Origin: an uncultured Terriglobus sp.
GTDB lineage: Bacteria > Acidobacteriota > Terriglobia > Terriglobales > Acidobacteriaceae
Length of the DNA: 20,428 nucleotides
NCBI GenBank assembly: GCA_937871605.1
Contig: CALMRM010000214.1
Location: 1-20,428, forward strand
Reading direction: 5' to 3'
The notes beneath the pieces were generated by a model. That model saw only the letters and a program-made list of their open reading frames with translations, ran no database searches and had not been told where the DNA came from. Shown here one piece after another: positions 14,049 through 20,428 of this stretch (its first letter is position 1; each line of letters opens with the position of its first letter). The translations under genes were made by a program, and so were the position numbers.

Positions 14049-16283
14049 ATGCCCCTTCGCCGCCTCGTATACGGCCTCGCCGTTCTGCTGTGCACCGCCC
14101 TGCCCTGCCTCAGCCAGAAGAACTACAAGCCGCAGCATGGCTCTGAGATCCTGTGGGACAGGTGGGGTGTGCCGCACATCTTTGCGAAAAGCACACCGGA
14201 CATGTTCTTTCTGTACGGCTACGCCCAGGCAGAGGCGCACGGTGATTTGCTGATGCACGTCATGGCGGGCAGCCGCGGCAAGTCAAGCGAGATCTACGGC
14301 CCCGGCGAAGGCGACCGTAACCTGAAGACCGATCGCTGGGTGCTGCTGAATGAGGTGCCACAGCGCGCACAGGTGTGGCTGGCCGCGCAGACGCCCGAGT
14401 TTCGCGGATACCTGGAAGCCTTTGCCGCCGGCATCAACGCCTACGGCAGGGCGCACGGCGACAAGCTCTCGCCCGAGGCACGGCAGGTGTTACCCATCTC
14501 CGCGCTCGATATCATGCAGCATGAAGAACATTTTGTGAACTTCGAGTTCGTCGCGGGCAATCGTCTCATGGAAGCGCATCAGACAGAGACCGCCGCGCTC
14601 ACGCAGACACCTCCACCCTTCGCGCCGGGTAGCGAGTTCGGCCAGGACAACATGGACATGCAGGACGGCTCCAACGGCTGGGCCATTGCGCCGTCCCACT
14701 CCGCCAGCGGGCATGCCATGCTGCTGATGAACCCGCACCTGGCCATGGCTGGCGAGCAGACCTATTTCGAGGTGCACCTCACCGCGCCGGGCATCAACCT
14801 GTATGGCGCCACGCAGATCGGCCTGCCGGTGCTGCGCTTCAGCTTTTCCGACTACGTCGCCATCACCAACACGGTCAACACAAACAACGGTGCCCTGCTC
14901 TACAGCTTGACGGAGAAGGACGGAGGCTACCTGTTCGACGGCGCGGTAAAAAAGTATGAGACCGCGCAGTACCCCTTCCGCGTAAAGCAAAAGGACGGCA
15001 CGTTTACGACAGAAATCGTGCAGGTACAGAAGAGCGTGCACGGCCCAGTCATCCGCCGCGACGATGGCAAACCGGTAGCGCTGTTCGTCGCAGGGCTCGA
15101 CAAGCCGTTCTTTCTGGAGCAGTACTGGAAGATGGATACGGCGCACACGTTGGCCGACTACCAGGCGCAGCTGCGGCGGCTGGAAGTGCCCATGTACAAC
15201 ATCCTGTACGCTGACCGCGACGGTCACATCGAGTACCTATTCAACGCCAACGTGCCGCGCCGTACCGGCGACTGGAGCACATGGCAGAAGCCCGTGGATG
15301 GCAGCACCAGCGGGATGCTGCCGCACGGCATCCTGAGCTATGACGAGCTGCCGAAGCAGGTGGACCCAGCCAGCGGCTACGTGCAGAACTCGAACGAGCC
15401 GCCCTGGGACGCGGCCTGGCCCACGATGACGGAGCGCACAAAGTACCCCGCCTACATCTCCTCCTACTTCCCGCTCTTTCGCAGCGACCGGGCACTGCGC
15501 ATGCTGAGCGAAGACCCAAAGATCAGCTTTGACATGCTGCTCAAGAAGAAGTTTTCCACGCGCATGGAGATGGCAGACCGCGTGCTTGATGACCTGCTTA
15601 CGGCGACGGACACATACGGCAGTGCACGCGCAAAACAGGCCGCTGCTGTGCTAAAAGCGTGGGACCGGCAGGCCGAGGCGGGCTCACGCGGCGCGCTGCT
15701 TTTCTACGTGTGGGCGCAAAAGTTCATTGGGCCAAGCGTAGGTATGTTAACCAACGCGTCGCAGAAGAACTGGGCCGTTCCCTACAAGCTGGACGAGCCG
15801 CTGACCACGCCGCGCGGCCTGCGTGATCCGAAGGCCGCCGCAGCCATGCTGGCCGACGCCGCGGATGAGACCGAGAAAACCTACGGCAGCATCGACCGGC
15901 CCTGGGGCGAGGTCATGAAGTTTGAAATAAACGGCCAGAGTGACGGCAACACCGCTGCCCGGCGCGGGTCGGCGCTCAACGGCATTTCACTGCCCGGCAA
16001 TGGTGGCCCTGGGAATCTGGGCATCTTCCGCGTGATCACGTGGGGTCCTCTTGTGGACAGGACAAAGACGCCTATCCATGGCGACGGGTTTACCGTAGCC
16101 GTGGAGTTTGGCCCTGTCGGCATCGCGCATGCGAAAACCTTTGTCTACTACGGCGAGTCCTCGCAGCCCGGCTCGCCCTTCCACACAGACGAGCTGCCGC
16201 TGGCAGAGCGGAAGCAGTGGCGCGACGTGTGGCGAACACGGCCTGAAGTGGAAGCCAATTTGAGCTTCCGGGAGCGGTTTTGA
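14049..16283 (+). CDS. Penicillin acylase / AHL acylase family Ntn hydrolase, secreted
   Basis: A 744-residue periplasmic amidase precursor. A signal peptide covers residues 1-22 (core LVYGLAVLLCTALPCLS). The alpha-chain starts near EILWDRWGVPHIFAKSTPDMFFLYGYAQAEAHGDLLMH, typical of the family. The self-cleavage site is Gly207-Ser208 in QDGSNGWAI, where Ser208 becomes the N-terminal nucleophile of the beta chain. The beta chain keeps HAMLLMNPHL, YADRDGHIEY, VQNSNEPPW and the C-terminal HGDGFTVAVEFG. Members cleave acyl chains from penicillins, homoserine-lactone signals or aculeacin-type lipopeptides; the substrate here cannot be told, though the family often quenches quorum signals. The ATG at 14049 has AAAGGAG 5 nt upstream, a strong site, so the upstream 20 open codons are not used. 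It stands between two ccm-linked groups and is probably a separate unit. Confidence 0.93.
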   Translation: MPLRRLVYGLAVLLCTALPCLSQKNYKPQHGSEILWDRWGVPHIFAKSTPDMFFLYGYAQAEAHGDLLMHVMAGSRGKSSEIYGPGEGDRNLKTDRWVLLNEVPQRAQVWLAAQTPEFRGYLEAFAAGINAYGRAHGDKLSPEARQVLPISALDIMQHEEHFVNFEFVAGNRLMEAHQTETAALTQTPPPFAPGSEFGQDNMDMQDGSNGWAIAPSHSASGHAMLLMNPHLAMAGEQTYFEVHLTAPGINLYGATQIGLPVLRFSFSDYVAITNTVNTNNGALLYSLTEKDGGYLFDGAVKKYETAQYPFRVKQKDGTFTTEIVQVQKSVHGPVIRRDDGKPVALFVAGLDKPFFLEQYWKMDTAHTLADYQAQLRRLEVPMYNILYADRDGHIEYLFNANVPRRTGDWSTWQKPVDGSTSGMLPHGILSYDELPKQVDPASGYVQNSNEPPWDAAWPTMTERTKYPAYISSYFPLFRSDRALRMLSEDPKISFDMLLKKKFSTRMEMADRVLDDLLTATDTYGSARAKQAAAVLKAWDRQAEAGSRGALLFYVWAQKFIGPSVGMLTNASQKNWAVPYKLDEPLTTPRGLRDPKAAAAMLADAADETEKTYGSIDRPWGEVMKFEINGQSDGNTAARRGSALNGISLPGNGGPGNLGIFRVITWGPLVDRTKTPIHGDGFTVAVEFGPVGIAHAKTFVYYGESSQPGSPFHTDELPLAERKQWRDVWRTRPEVEANLSFRERF

Positions 16284-16425
16284 CATAACGTGCGCATTTC
16301 ATGTCCAAAGGCTTAATTAGAGACACAAAAGCGCATCGAGAGGGCAAATTTCTGTGGTTCGTGATCGCGGCACCACTGCGATTTGCGCCGTTTTGTACGC
16401 TCAACAGCGATGTTTGCGCCCAATT

Positions 16426-16431
16426 TACACT
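16426..16431 (+). promoter_or_regulatory. Candidate -10 box for the membrane-anchored protein (leaderless start)
   Basis: TACACT (4 of 6 to TATAAT) ends 7 nt before the ATG at 16439, so transcription would start at the ATG. No Shine-Dalgarno sequence precedes this ATG. No good -35 was seen. Confidence 0.35.
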
Positions 16432-16438
16432 GTTAACG

Positions 16439-17761
16439 ATGCGTTTTCTGTCACTTCCTTCGCTTCTCCTGGCTGCGCTCGCGTTTCCGCCCCTGGCGGC
16501 TGCCGCTGGGAGCATTTCCGGCACTGTTTCGAACGGCACCACCGGCAAAGCATCGGCGGGTGACACGGTCACGCTCATCCGTCTGGCCGGTGGCATGCAG
16601 GAGGCGACACACACCACGACCGACGCCACCGGCCACTACACGCTGGACGTGCCGGACGAGGGCATTCACCTGATCCGCGCCACGCACGAGGGTGCCAACT
16701 ACTTCAAGCCTGCGCCCCCTGGCACGCAGAATGTAGACCTGGACGTCTATACCGTCGCTGCAAAGGTGCCGGGCGTCACGCTCGAGGCCGACGTCATGCG
16801 GGTGCAGACAGAGCCGGACGCGAAGAGCCTGCGGGTGGTGCAGCACTTCTTTTTGAAGAACGAATCGACCCCGCCAAAGACGCAGTTTTCCGACGCGACC
16901 TTCGACTTTACCCTGCCAGAGGGCGCGCAAATCGAGGGCGCGGCGGCGCAGGGACCGGGCGGTATGACGGTGCAGTCGCAGCCCATGCCGCTCAAGGCGA
17001 AGGACCACTACACCTTCAACTTCGCCATTCGGCCCGGCGGCCAGACGCAGTTCCAGGTCAGCTATAAAGTGCCGTACAGCGGCTCGGTAAAGCTTGCGCC
17101 CACCACCGTGCTGCCCGCACAAAACGTCGTCGTCATGATGCCCAAGGCCATGAAGTTTGAGGGCGGCAGCACCTCCTGGGCCAGCGTGACCGAGGAGACC
17201 GACGCGCAGACCTACGTGGCGCGGAACCTGCCTGCCAACGCACCGGTTACCTTTACCGTGAGCGGTCAGGGCCAGCTGCCCCGCCAGACTGCTGGCGATG
17301 GCAGCGCCAGCCAGCAGGACCAGGGGAGCAGCGGCCAGGTGAGCGGCACACCGGGAACCGGTCCTGACCCGAATGCAGACGCAGGCTCCAACACAACGCC
17401 CAACCGCCCGGGCGGCGGCATGGCCAATCCCATCGACACACCGGACCCGCTCAGCAAATACAAGTGGTGGATCATCGCTGGCGTTGGCCTTCTGCTGGCC
17501 GGCGGCGCTGGCTTTCTGCTATCACGCCCGCAGAACCCAGTGCAGCCAGTCGCCGGAGTCACGCCAGCAGCGGGTGCTTCCCCGCTGCCGCCGAATGCCC
17601 ACCTGCCGCAAGCCACCATCCTGCACGCCCTGCGCGACGAGTTGTTTGCACTCGAAAGCGACAAGCTGCCCGGTAAGATCACGGCGGAGCAGTACGCCAA
17701 GGTCAAGCCTGCACTCGAGGTCGTGCTGCAGTACGCGTTGGAGCGGGAGAAGCAGGCATGA
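16439..17761 (+). CDS. Membrane-anchored protein with carboxypeptidase-regulatory-like domain
   Basis: A 440-residue protein with a signal peptide (residues 1-23, ending PPLAAAAG). An Ig-like carboxypeptidase-regulatory-like domain starts at GSISGTVSNGTTGKASAGDTVTLIR and has the usual DATGHYTLDVPDEGIHLIRATHEGANYF. A second beta-rich region covers about 95-275. A Gly/Ser/Asn/Pro-rich linker of about 60 residues leads to one membrane span at about 341-363 (WWIIAGVGLLLAGGAGFLLS). The cytosolic tail, about 390-440, reads LHALRDELFALESDKLPGKITAEQYAKVKPALE and resembles the CcmI-like protein. The start at 16439 is set by the signal peptide; the frame is open another 46 codons upstream. Its stop overlaps the next start (ATGA), so the two are coupled. 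I infer a scaffold or accessory role in cytochrome c assembly from context. Confidence 0.8.
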   Translation: MRFLSLPSLLLAALAFPPLAAAAGSISGTVSNGTTGKASAGDTVTLIRLAGGMQEATHTTTDATGHYTLDVPDEGIHLIRATHEGANYFKPAPPGTQNVDLDVYTVAAKVPGVTLEADVMRVQTEPDAKSLRVVQHFFLKNESTPPKTQFSDATFDFTLPEGAQIEGAAAQGPGGMTVQSQPMPLKAKDHYTFNFAIRPGGQTQFQVSYKVPYSGSVKLAPTTVLPAQNVVVMMPKAMKFEGGSTSWASVTEETDAQTYVARNLPANAPVTFTVSGQGQLPRQTAGDGSASQQDQGSSGQVSGTPGTGPDPNADAGSNTTPNRPGGGMANPIDTPDPLSKYKWWIIAGVGLLLAGGAGFLLSRPQNPVQPVAGVTPAAGASPLPPNAHLPQATILHALRDELFALESDKLPGKITAEQYAKVKPALEVVLQYALEREKQA

Positions 17762-18264
17762 CCGCAGCCGCCCGTATCCTGCGTCTGCTGGCCCTTGCGG
17801 TCTGGTTGGGTGCCATCGTCTTTTTCGGCGCGGTCGTCGCACCCACTGCGGCTCGCACCTTTGGCACCACAGAGCAGTTTGCGGACTTCATTGGCGCGAG
17901 CATCCTGCGGCTCCACAGCATCGGCCTATGGTGCGGCATTGCCATCCTTGTCGCCCTGCGGCTATTGGGCACGCGCGCGTACCGCATGCCAGTGCAGGCC
18001 GGGCTGGCGCTGCTCATGATGGTGCTGACCTTTGTGTCGAATCGCGCCATCATTCTGCCCATGGAGCACGACCGGCAGCTCGCGGGCGGTACTATCAGCA
18101 TCCTGCTGCCCGGCTCTCCTCTGCGCGAGGACTTCGACGCGCGGCATGCGTGGTCCACGCGCGTCGAGGGCACCATCCTGCTGGCCGGTCTGGGCCTTTC
18201 CGTGCTCATCGGGGCAGAAGGCAGCCTGAATGGGCGAGATGACGGAACACGTGAAACGTCGTAA
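17758..18264 (+). CDS. DUF4149-like four-span membrane protein
   Basis: A 168-residue membrane protein with four hydrophobic spans near residues 6-29, 46-66, 77-98 and 138-156. Conserved-looking elements are the start RLLALAVWLGAIVFFGAVVAPTAARTF, the LRLHSIGLWCG segment, SNRAIILPMEHDRQL in the middle loop, and FDARHAWSTRVEGTILLAGLGL near the end. This pattern fits DUF4149 (TMEM205-like) proteins, whose function is unknown. The ATG overlaps the stop of the anchored protein, so both are made from one transcript. Its stop lies 18 bp from the convergent TetR gene. Confidence 0.8.
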   Translation: MTAAARILRLLALAVWLGAIVFFGAVVAPTAARTFGTTEQFADFIGASILRLHSIGLWCGIAILVALRLLGTRAYRMPVQAGLALLMMVLTFVSNRAIILPMEHDRQLAGGTISILLPGSPLREDFDARHAWSTRVEGTILLAGLGLSVLIGAEGSLNGRDDGTRETS

Positions 18265-18269
18265 ACAGT

Positions 18270-18285
18270 AGCCGCAACGGCTTTA
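18270..18285. terminator. Short hairpin between convergent genes
   Basis: AGCCG-CAA-CGGCT followed by TTTAA on plus; it sits in the 18-bp gap between the DUF4149-like and TetR stops. The stem is only 5 bp, so efficiency as a terminator is doubtful. Confidence 0.3.
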
Positions 18286-18930
18286 AGACCCTGGTAACTT
18301 CGTTCCTGACACCTGTAACAGGCTGACGAGCATCTTCAGGCTGCTCTCGACACTGGAGAGACCCTTCTCAGGGTGCATTCTGCCACTGGCAGCCAGACCA
18401 ATTAATCCATGGGTGGTCGCAAACAGCAGCCCCGCCAAAGCGATGTCTGGAACAGCGGGCAGCTTCTGTGCTGCCTGACAGTCTTGGACGATGCCGAGAA
18501 ACTCCGCAAAAGCGGAACGCGCCGACACTTCCAGATCCCCGCCCACAGCTGCAATCTCCGGATCGTTGAAGAGCAGCCGGTAACGTGCCGGGTGCTCAAC
18601 ACTGAAATGGACGATCACCTTTAGGGCCTGCGTCAGTTTTGAAGCCGGTGCTGACGCACCGTGACGGACAGCCCTGAAGGTGTCCGCCAACCAGACGAAG
18701 TCGGTAGTTGCCACTGCTGCCAGCAATGCGTCACGGCTTTTAAAGTGTTTGTACGGTGCGTTGTGGGAGATGCCGGAGGCATGCCCGACTGCCCGCAGTG
18801 TGACGGCACTCTCGCCACCCGCGTCAAGCAATGCCGTCGCGGATGCAATCAACCGCTTGTCGGTGGTTACCGCAGCAGTGCCGGTTCTTCGCTGGGCAGC
18901 AAGCTGACGAGTTGTTTGGAGTCGTTCCAT
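18283..18930 (-). CDS. TetR-family transcriptional repressor
   Basis: A 215-residue regulator. The N-terminal DNA-binding domain spans about residues 23-70: helix 1 DKRLIASATALLDAGG, then ESAVTLRAVGHASGISHNAPYKHFKSRDALLAAVA, the helix-turn-helix with the usual Y-x-HF end. The rest is a helical ligand-binding domain (TetR_C type, with HPARYRLLFNDPEIA). The start at 18930 lies inside the end of the SDR gene, overlapping it by 64 nt in another frame; no strong ribosome binding site is visible, so translational coupling is likely. As the second gene of the SDR transcript it should repress its own promoter through the two palindromes at 19847-19900, releasing it when an unknown ligand binds. Confidence 0.93.
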   Translation of the reverse strand: MERLQTTRQLAAQRRTGTAAVTTDKRLIASATALLDAGGESAVTLRAVGHASGISHNAPYKHFKSRDALLAAVATTDFVWLADTFRAVRHGASAPASKLTQALKVIVHFSVEHPARYRLLFNDPEIAAVGGDLEVSARSAFAEFLGIVQDCQAAQKLPAVPDIALAGLLFATTHGLIGLAASGRMHPEKGLSSVESSLKMLVSLLQVSGTKLPGS

Positions 18931-19834
18931 AGGTTCAGTGCCTGCTCTTTGTCATACGACATCTTAGAAGAGCGCCGTTCGGAGAGCGTTCCGGCATTGC
19001 ACTGAAGGTACTTTCCAGAGGCCGCCGCAAAGGCTCCATCGGCAGCGACCCGGGCCAGGGCTGCACCGGAAAAGCCGATGGAGCCTTGAGTGACACCCAC
19101 GCGCTTCATCACGGCTTTCATCATTGCCGTTTTAGCTAGCCACTGCACCGGCTTCGGCAGGGTCCGCAAAAACCCTGTATCCGGGGTGGAGCCGGGATCA
19201 AACGCGATAGATGCAACCGAACTGCGGTTCCGTCGTAACCGGCGGTCCAGTTCGTACGCGCAGAGAATCATGCAGAGCTTGGACGTTGCATAACGTACCC
19301 CTGCGGGCAGTGCCTTTCTGCCATCCTTGCCGTCAGTTGCAAGCGCTCTCGCGTCTGGTTTGACTGCTTTGCCAACCAACTTGCCATCGGTTGTCTCGGG
19401 ATCGTGCGTTCCACTTGCGGTGAACACGATGCGCCCAGCATGATCAACCTGCCCGGCGAGTAACTCGATGAAAAGAAAATGTCCCAGGTAGTTGGTTGCG
19501 AATGTCGTCTCGTACCCATCGGCACTGTAGGTCGTGGGCCGTCGAATCTGCCGCCGGCGTTACACACGATCGCCTTCAGCGAATCCACTTCGCCGCTGTC
19601 GAGCATGGATCGAAGTCCCATGGCGGCCTCTCGCACAGAGCTGAGCGACGACGTGTCAAGGCGGAGTGTGCTGACCGTTACGTGGTGCTCGCTTCGCAGC
19701 GTTGTGGCCGCACGCTCCATTGCCTCCATGCTTCGGCCTGCGAGTACCAGGTTGTAGCGCGACCGCGCGGCAAGCTGTTTGGAACACTCCAGGCCGATAC
19801 CGGCGTGACCACCTGTGATCAAAGCTGTTGGCAT
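18867..19834 (-). pseudogene. Short-chain dehydrogenase/reductase, broken by one frameshift
   Basis: An SDR-family oxidoreductase of about 320 residues in two frames. The first part (19834 to about 19535) has the nucleotide-binding ALITGGHAGIGLE (TGxxxGIG) and VCNAGG. The second part (about 19534 to 18867) continues with ADGYETTFATNYLGHF, then RIVFTASGTHD and the catalytic GVRYATSKL (YxxxK). Homology crosses at about 19533-19537: after GGCCCA, the bases CG precede ACC-TAC-AGT, so one base appears lost (or two gained). The ATG at 19834 has AAGGAG close upstream. Left as it stands, the first frame reads on into an unrelated tail ending at 19268. Either a true pseudogene, a sequencing error, or, less likely, recoding. 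Substrate unknown. Confidence 0.88.
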
Positions 19835-19846
19835 ACCCTCTCCTTA

Positions 19847-19863
19847 GGTTGACATCATCAACC
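19847..19863. promoter_or_regulatory. TetR-type operator O1
   Basis: GGTTGACATCATCAACC is a 17-bp palindrome with 7-bp arms (one mismatch) around a 3-bp centre. It lies between the predicted transcription start and the ribosome binding site of the SDR-tetR transcript, where a bound repressor would block the polymerase. Confidence 0.7.
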
Positions 19864-19869
19864 AGAAGC

Positions 19870-19898
19870 AGGGTAGCGCGATTGGTGTACAACGTCAA
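19870..19898 (-). promoter_or_regulatory. Promoter of the SDR-tetR transcript
   Basis: On minus, TTGACG (19898-19893), a 17-nt spacer and TACCCT (19875-19870). The predicted start is near 19863, about 29 nt before the ATG at 19834, with AAGGAG in the leader. The -35 lies inside operator O2. Confidence 0.65.
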
Positions 19899-19900
19899 CC
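19884..19900. promoter_or_regulatory. TetR-type operator O2
   Basis: GGTGTACAACGTCAACC has the same 17-bp layout as O1, with arms matching GGTTGAC/GTCAACC except for two bases. Centre-to-centre distance to O1 is 37 bp. It covers the -35 box. The outer halves of O1 and O2 also form an exact 9-bp inverted repeat, TAGGTTGAC at 19845-19853 and GTCAACCTA at 19894-19902. Confidence 0.65.
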
Positions 19901-20073
19901 TAGACCGTCGCAGGCGCGAACGTCATGGTTACAGCTCTGCAGAACGTTTCTCCGTGGTCGTAGGCAGTTCCAGTCCCGCGTCGATGCAGATGCAAGCCAA
20001 CGGAAGCAAACACATGGCGCGATCTACATCGCAGACGAAGGAGAGAAGGAAAGAGGTGAGCCCACTAGGCGTA

Positions 20074-20107
20074 CCAAGGCCTGCAGACACTTGCCCGCAG
20101 GCCTTGG
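20074..20107. terminator. Strong hairpin after the right-edge gene
   Basis: CCAAGGCCTGC and GCAGGCCTTGG form a perfect 11-bp stem with a 12-nt loop, starting 6 bp beyond the stop codon of the minus-strand gene at 20114. No T-run follows on minus, but the stem strength and position suggest transcription termination or 3'-end protection. Confidence 0.6.
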
Positions 20108-20113
20108 ATTCTT

Positions 20114-20428
20114 CTACTTCTTTTTGTGCTTCGGCTTGTCCTTGACGGTTGCGGTTGTTTTACGGCCTTCCTGCGCGGAGGCACCGGGGCTGTCAGGAGT
20201 GCTGCCCTGAAAGCGCGAGTGCAGGCCGTCGCCGGGCTGCAGCGGTGAAACGCCGCCCTTCTTCATCAACTGCGCGGCGATCTCATAGATCTCTTCCGGC
20301 GCGTAGTCCGGCGAGAACAGCGTCGGGCACTCGCCAATGACCGGCCCCTCAGCCGCGTACTCCGGCGCTCCCTGGATAACCTCAAGCTCTTCGCCGTCGG
20401 CCCAGTCCGCAGGACCGGACCACACACC
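20114..20428 (-). CDS. Hypothetical protein, C-terminal part
   Basis: The last ~105 residues of a protein whose start lies outside the window; a GTG at 20425 could be internal. The visible part is acidic with several Pro and Gly (WADGEELEVIQGAPEYAAEGPVIGECPTLFSPDYAPEEIYEIAAQLMKKGGVSPLQPG). It then has a low-complexity Ser/Gly stretch and ends in a very basic tail KDKPKHKKK. I do not recognise the family. The basic tail might bind nucleic acid or membrane; this is a guess. A strong hairpin follows its stop. Confidence 0.65.
   Translation of the reverse strand, partial: GVWSGPADWADGEELEVIQGAPEYAAEGPVIGECPTLFSPDYAPEEIYEIAAQLMKKGGVSPLQPGDGLHSRFQGSTPDSPGASAQEGRKTTATVKDKPKHKKK

Noticed and set aside
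18867..18930. TetR start placed downstream to remove the overlap with the SDR gene
   Set aside because: The only later candidate, a TTG inside helix 1, would remove part of the DNA-binding domain, so the overlapping ATG is kept.
19828..20145. 105-codon open frame on plus across the SDR promoter region
   Set aside because: It overlaps the operators and the end of the next gene, has Ser/Arg-rich random composition and no ribosome binding site.

Overview
The window looks like a piece of a chromosome from Acidobacteriota, most likely the Terriglobia/Acidobacteriaceae group (Terriglobus, Granulicella or Edaphobacter type). The inference rests on high GC content, a Ser/Thr kinase fused to a TolB-like segment and TPR repeats, a ccmF-ccmH module followed by small membrane proteins, and intergenic GC-rich palindromes of the GCGGGC-CTTCA-GCCCGC kind. 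No database search was possible; the taxonomy is inferred.

Layout, left to right. At 1-359 (minus) is the N-terminus of an MFS drug-exporter-like protein, followed by about 500 bp with no convincing gene. At 857-2974 (minus) is a large secreted protein of unknown function, divergent from an acyltransferase-3 membrane protein at 3137-4255 (plus). A tRNA-Ser(GGA) at 4400-4487 lies just downstream of enolase (4575-5864), both on minus. Two secreted proteins follow on plus: a glycine-zipper protein with a TrbI/VirB10-like segment (6223-7170) and a small alpha/beta-type protein (7205-7723). A cytoplasmic Ser/Thr kinase (7766-10225, minus) is divergent from a single-domain response regulator (10428-10844, plus); their shared intergenic region carries a duplicated palindrome.

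From 10927 to 18264 everything is on plus. ccmF, ccmH and a small CcmI-like protein form a tight cytochrome c maturation (system I) cluster. A 200-bp array of six GC-rich hairpins follows, then a penicillin-acylase/AHL-acylase-type Ntn hydrolase. Next come a membrane-anchored carboxypeptidase-regulatory-like protein and a DUF4149-like membrane protein, which overlap by ATGA. The last three ccm-like and accessory proteins may work together: the cytosolic tail of the anchored protein resembles the CcmI-like protein.

At the right end, on minus, a short-chain dehydrogenase/reductase gene (19834-18867) is broken by one frameshift and overlaps a TetR-family regulator gene (18930-18283). Their common promoter has a good -35/-10 pair and two 17-bp palindromes of the form GGTTGAC-N3-GTCAACC, a textbook autoregulated TetR arrangement. 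A partial hypothetical gene closes the window.

Four genes (acyltransferase, small secreted protein, kinase, carboxypeptidase-regulatory-like protein) have a -10-like hexamer ending 6-9 nt before the start codon and no Shine-Dalgarno sequence, suggesting leaderless transcripts. I found no CRISPR array, insertion sequence, phage or obvious defence system. The most notable items are the hairpin array, the paired TetR operators with the frameshifted target gene, the duplicated palindrome between kinase and response regulator, and the shared motif in the ccm-side proteins.
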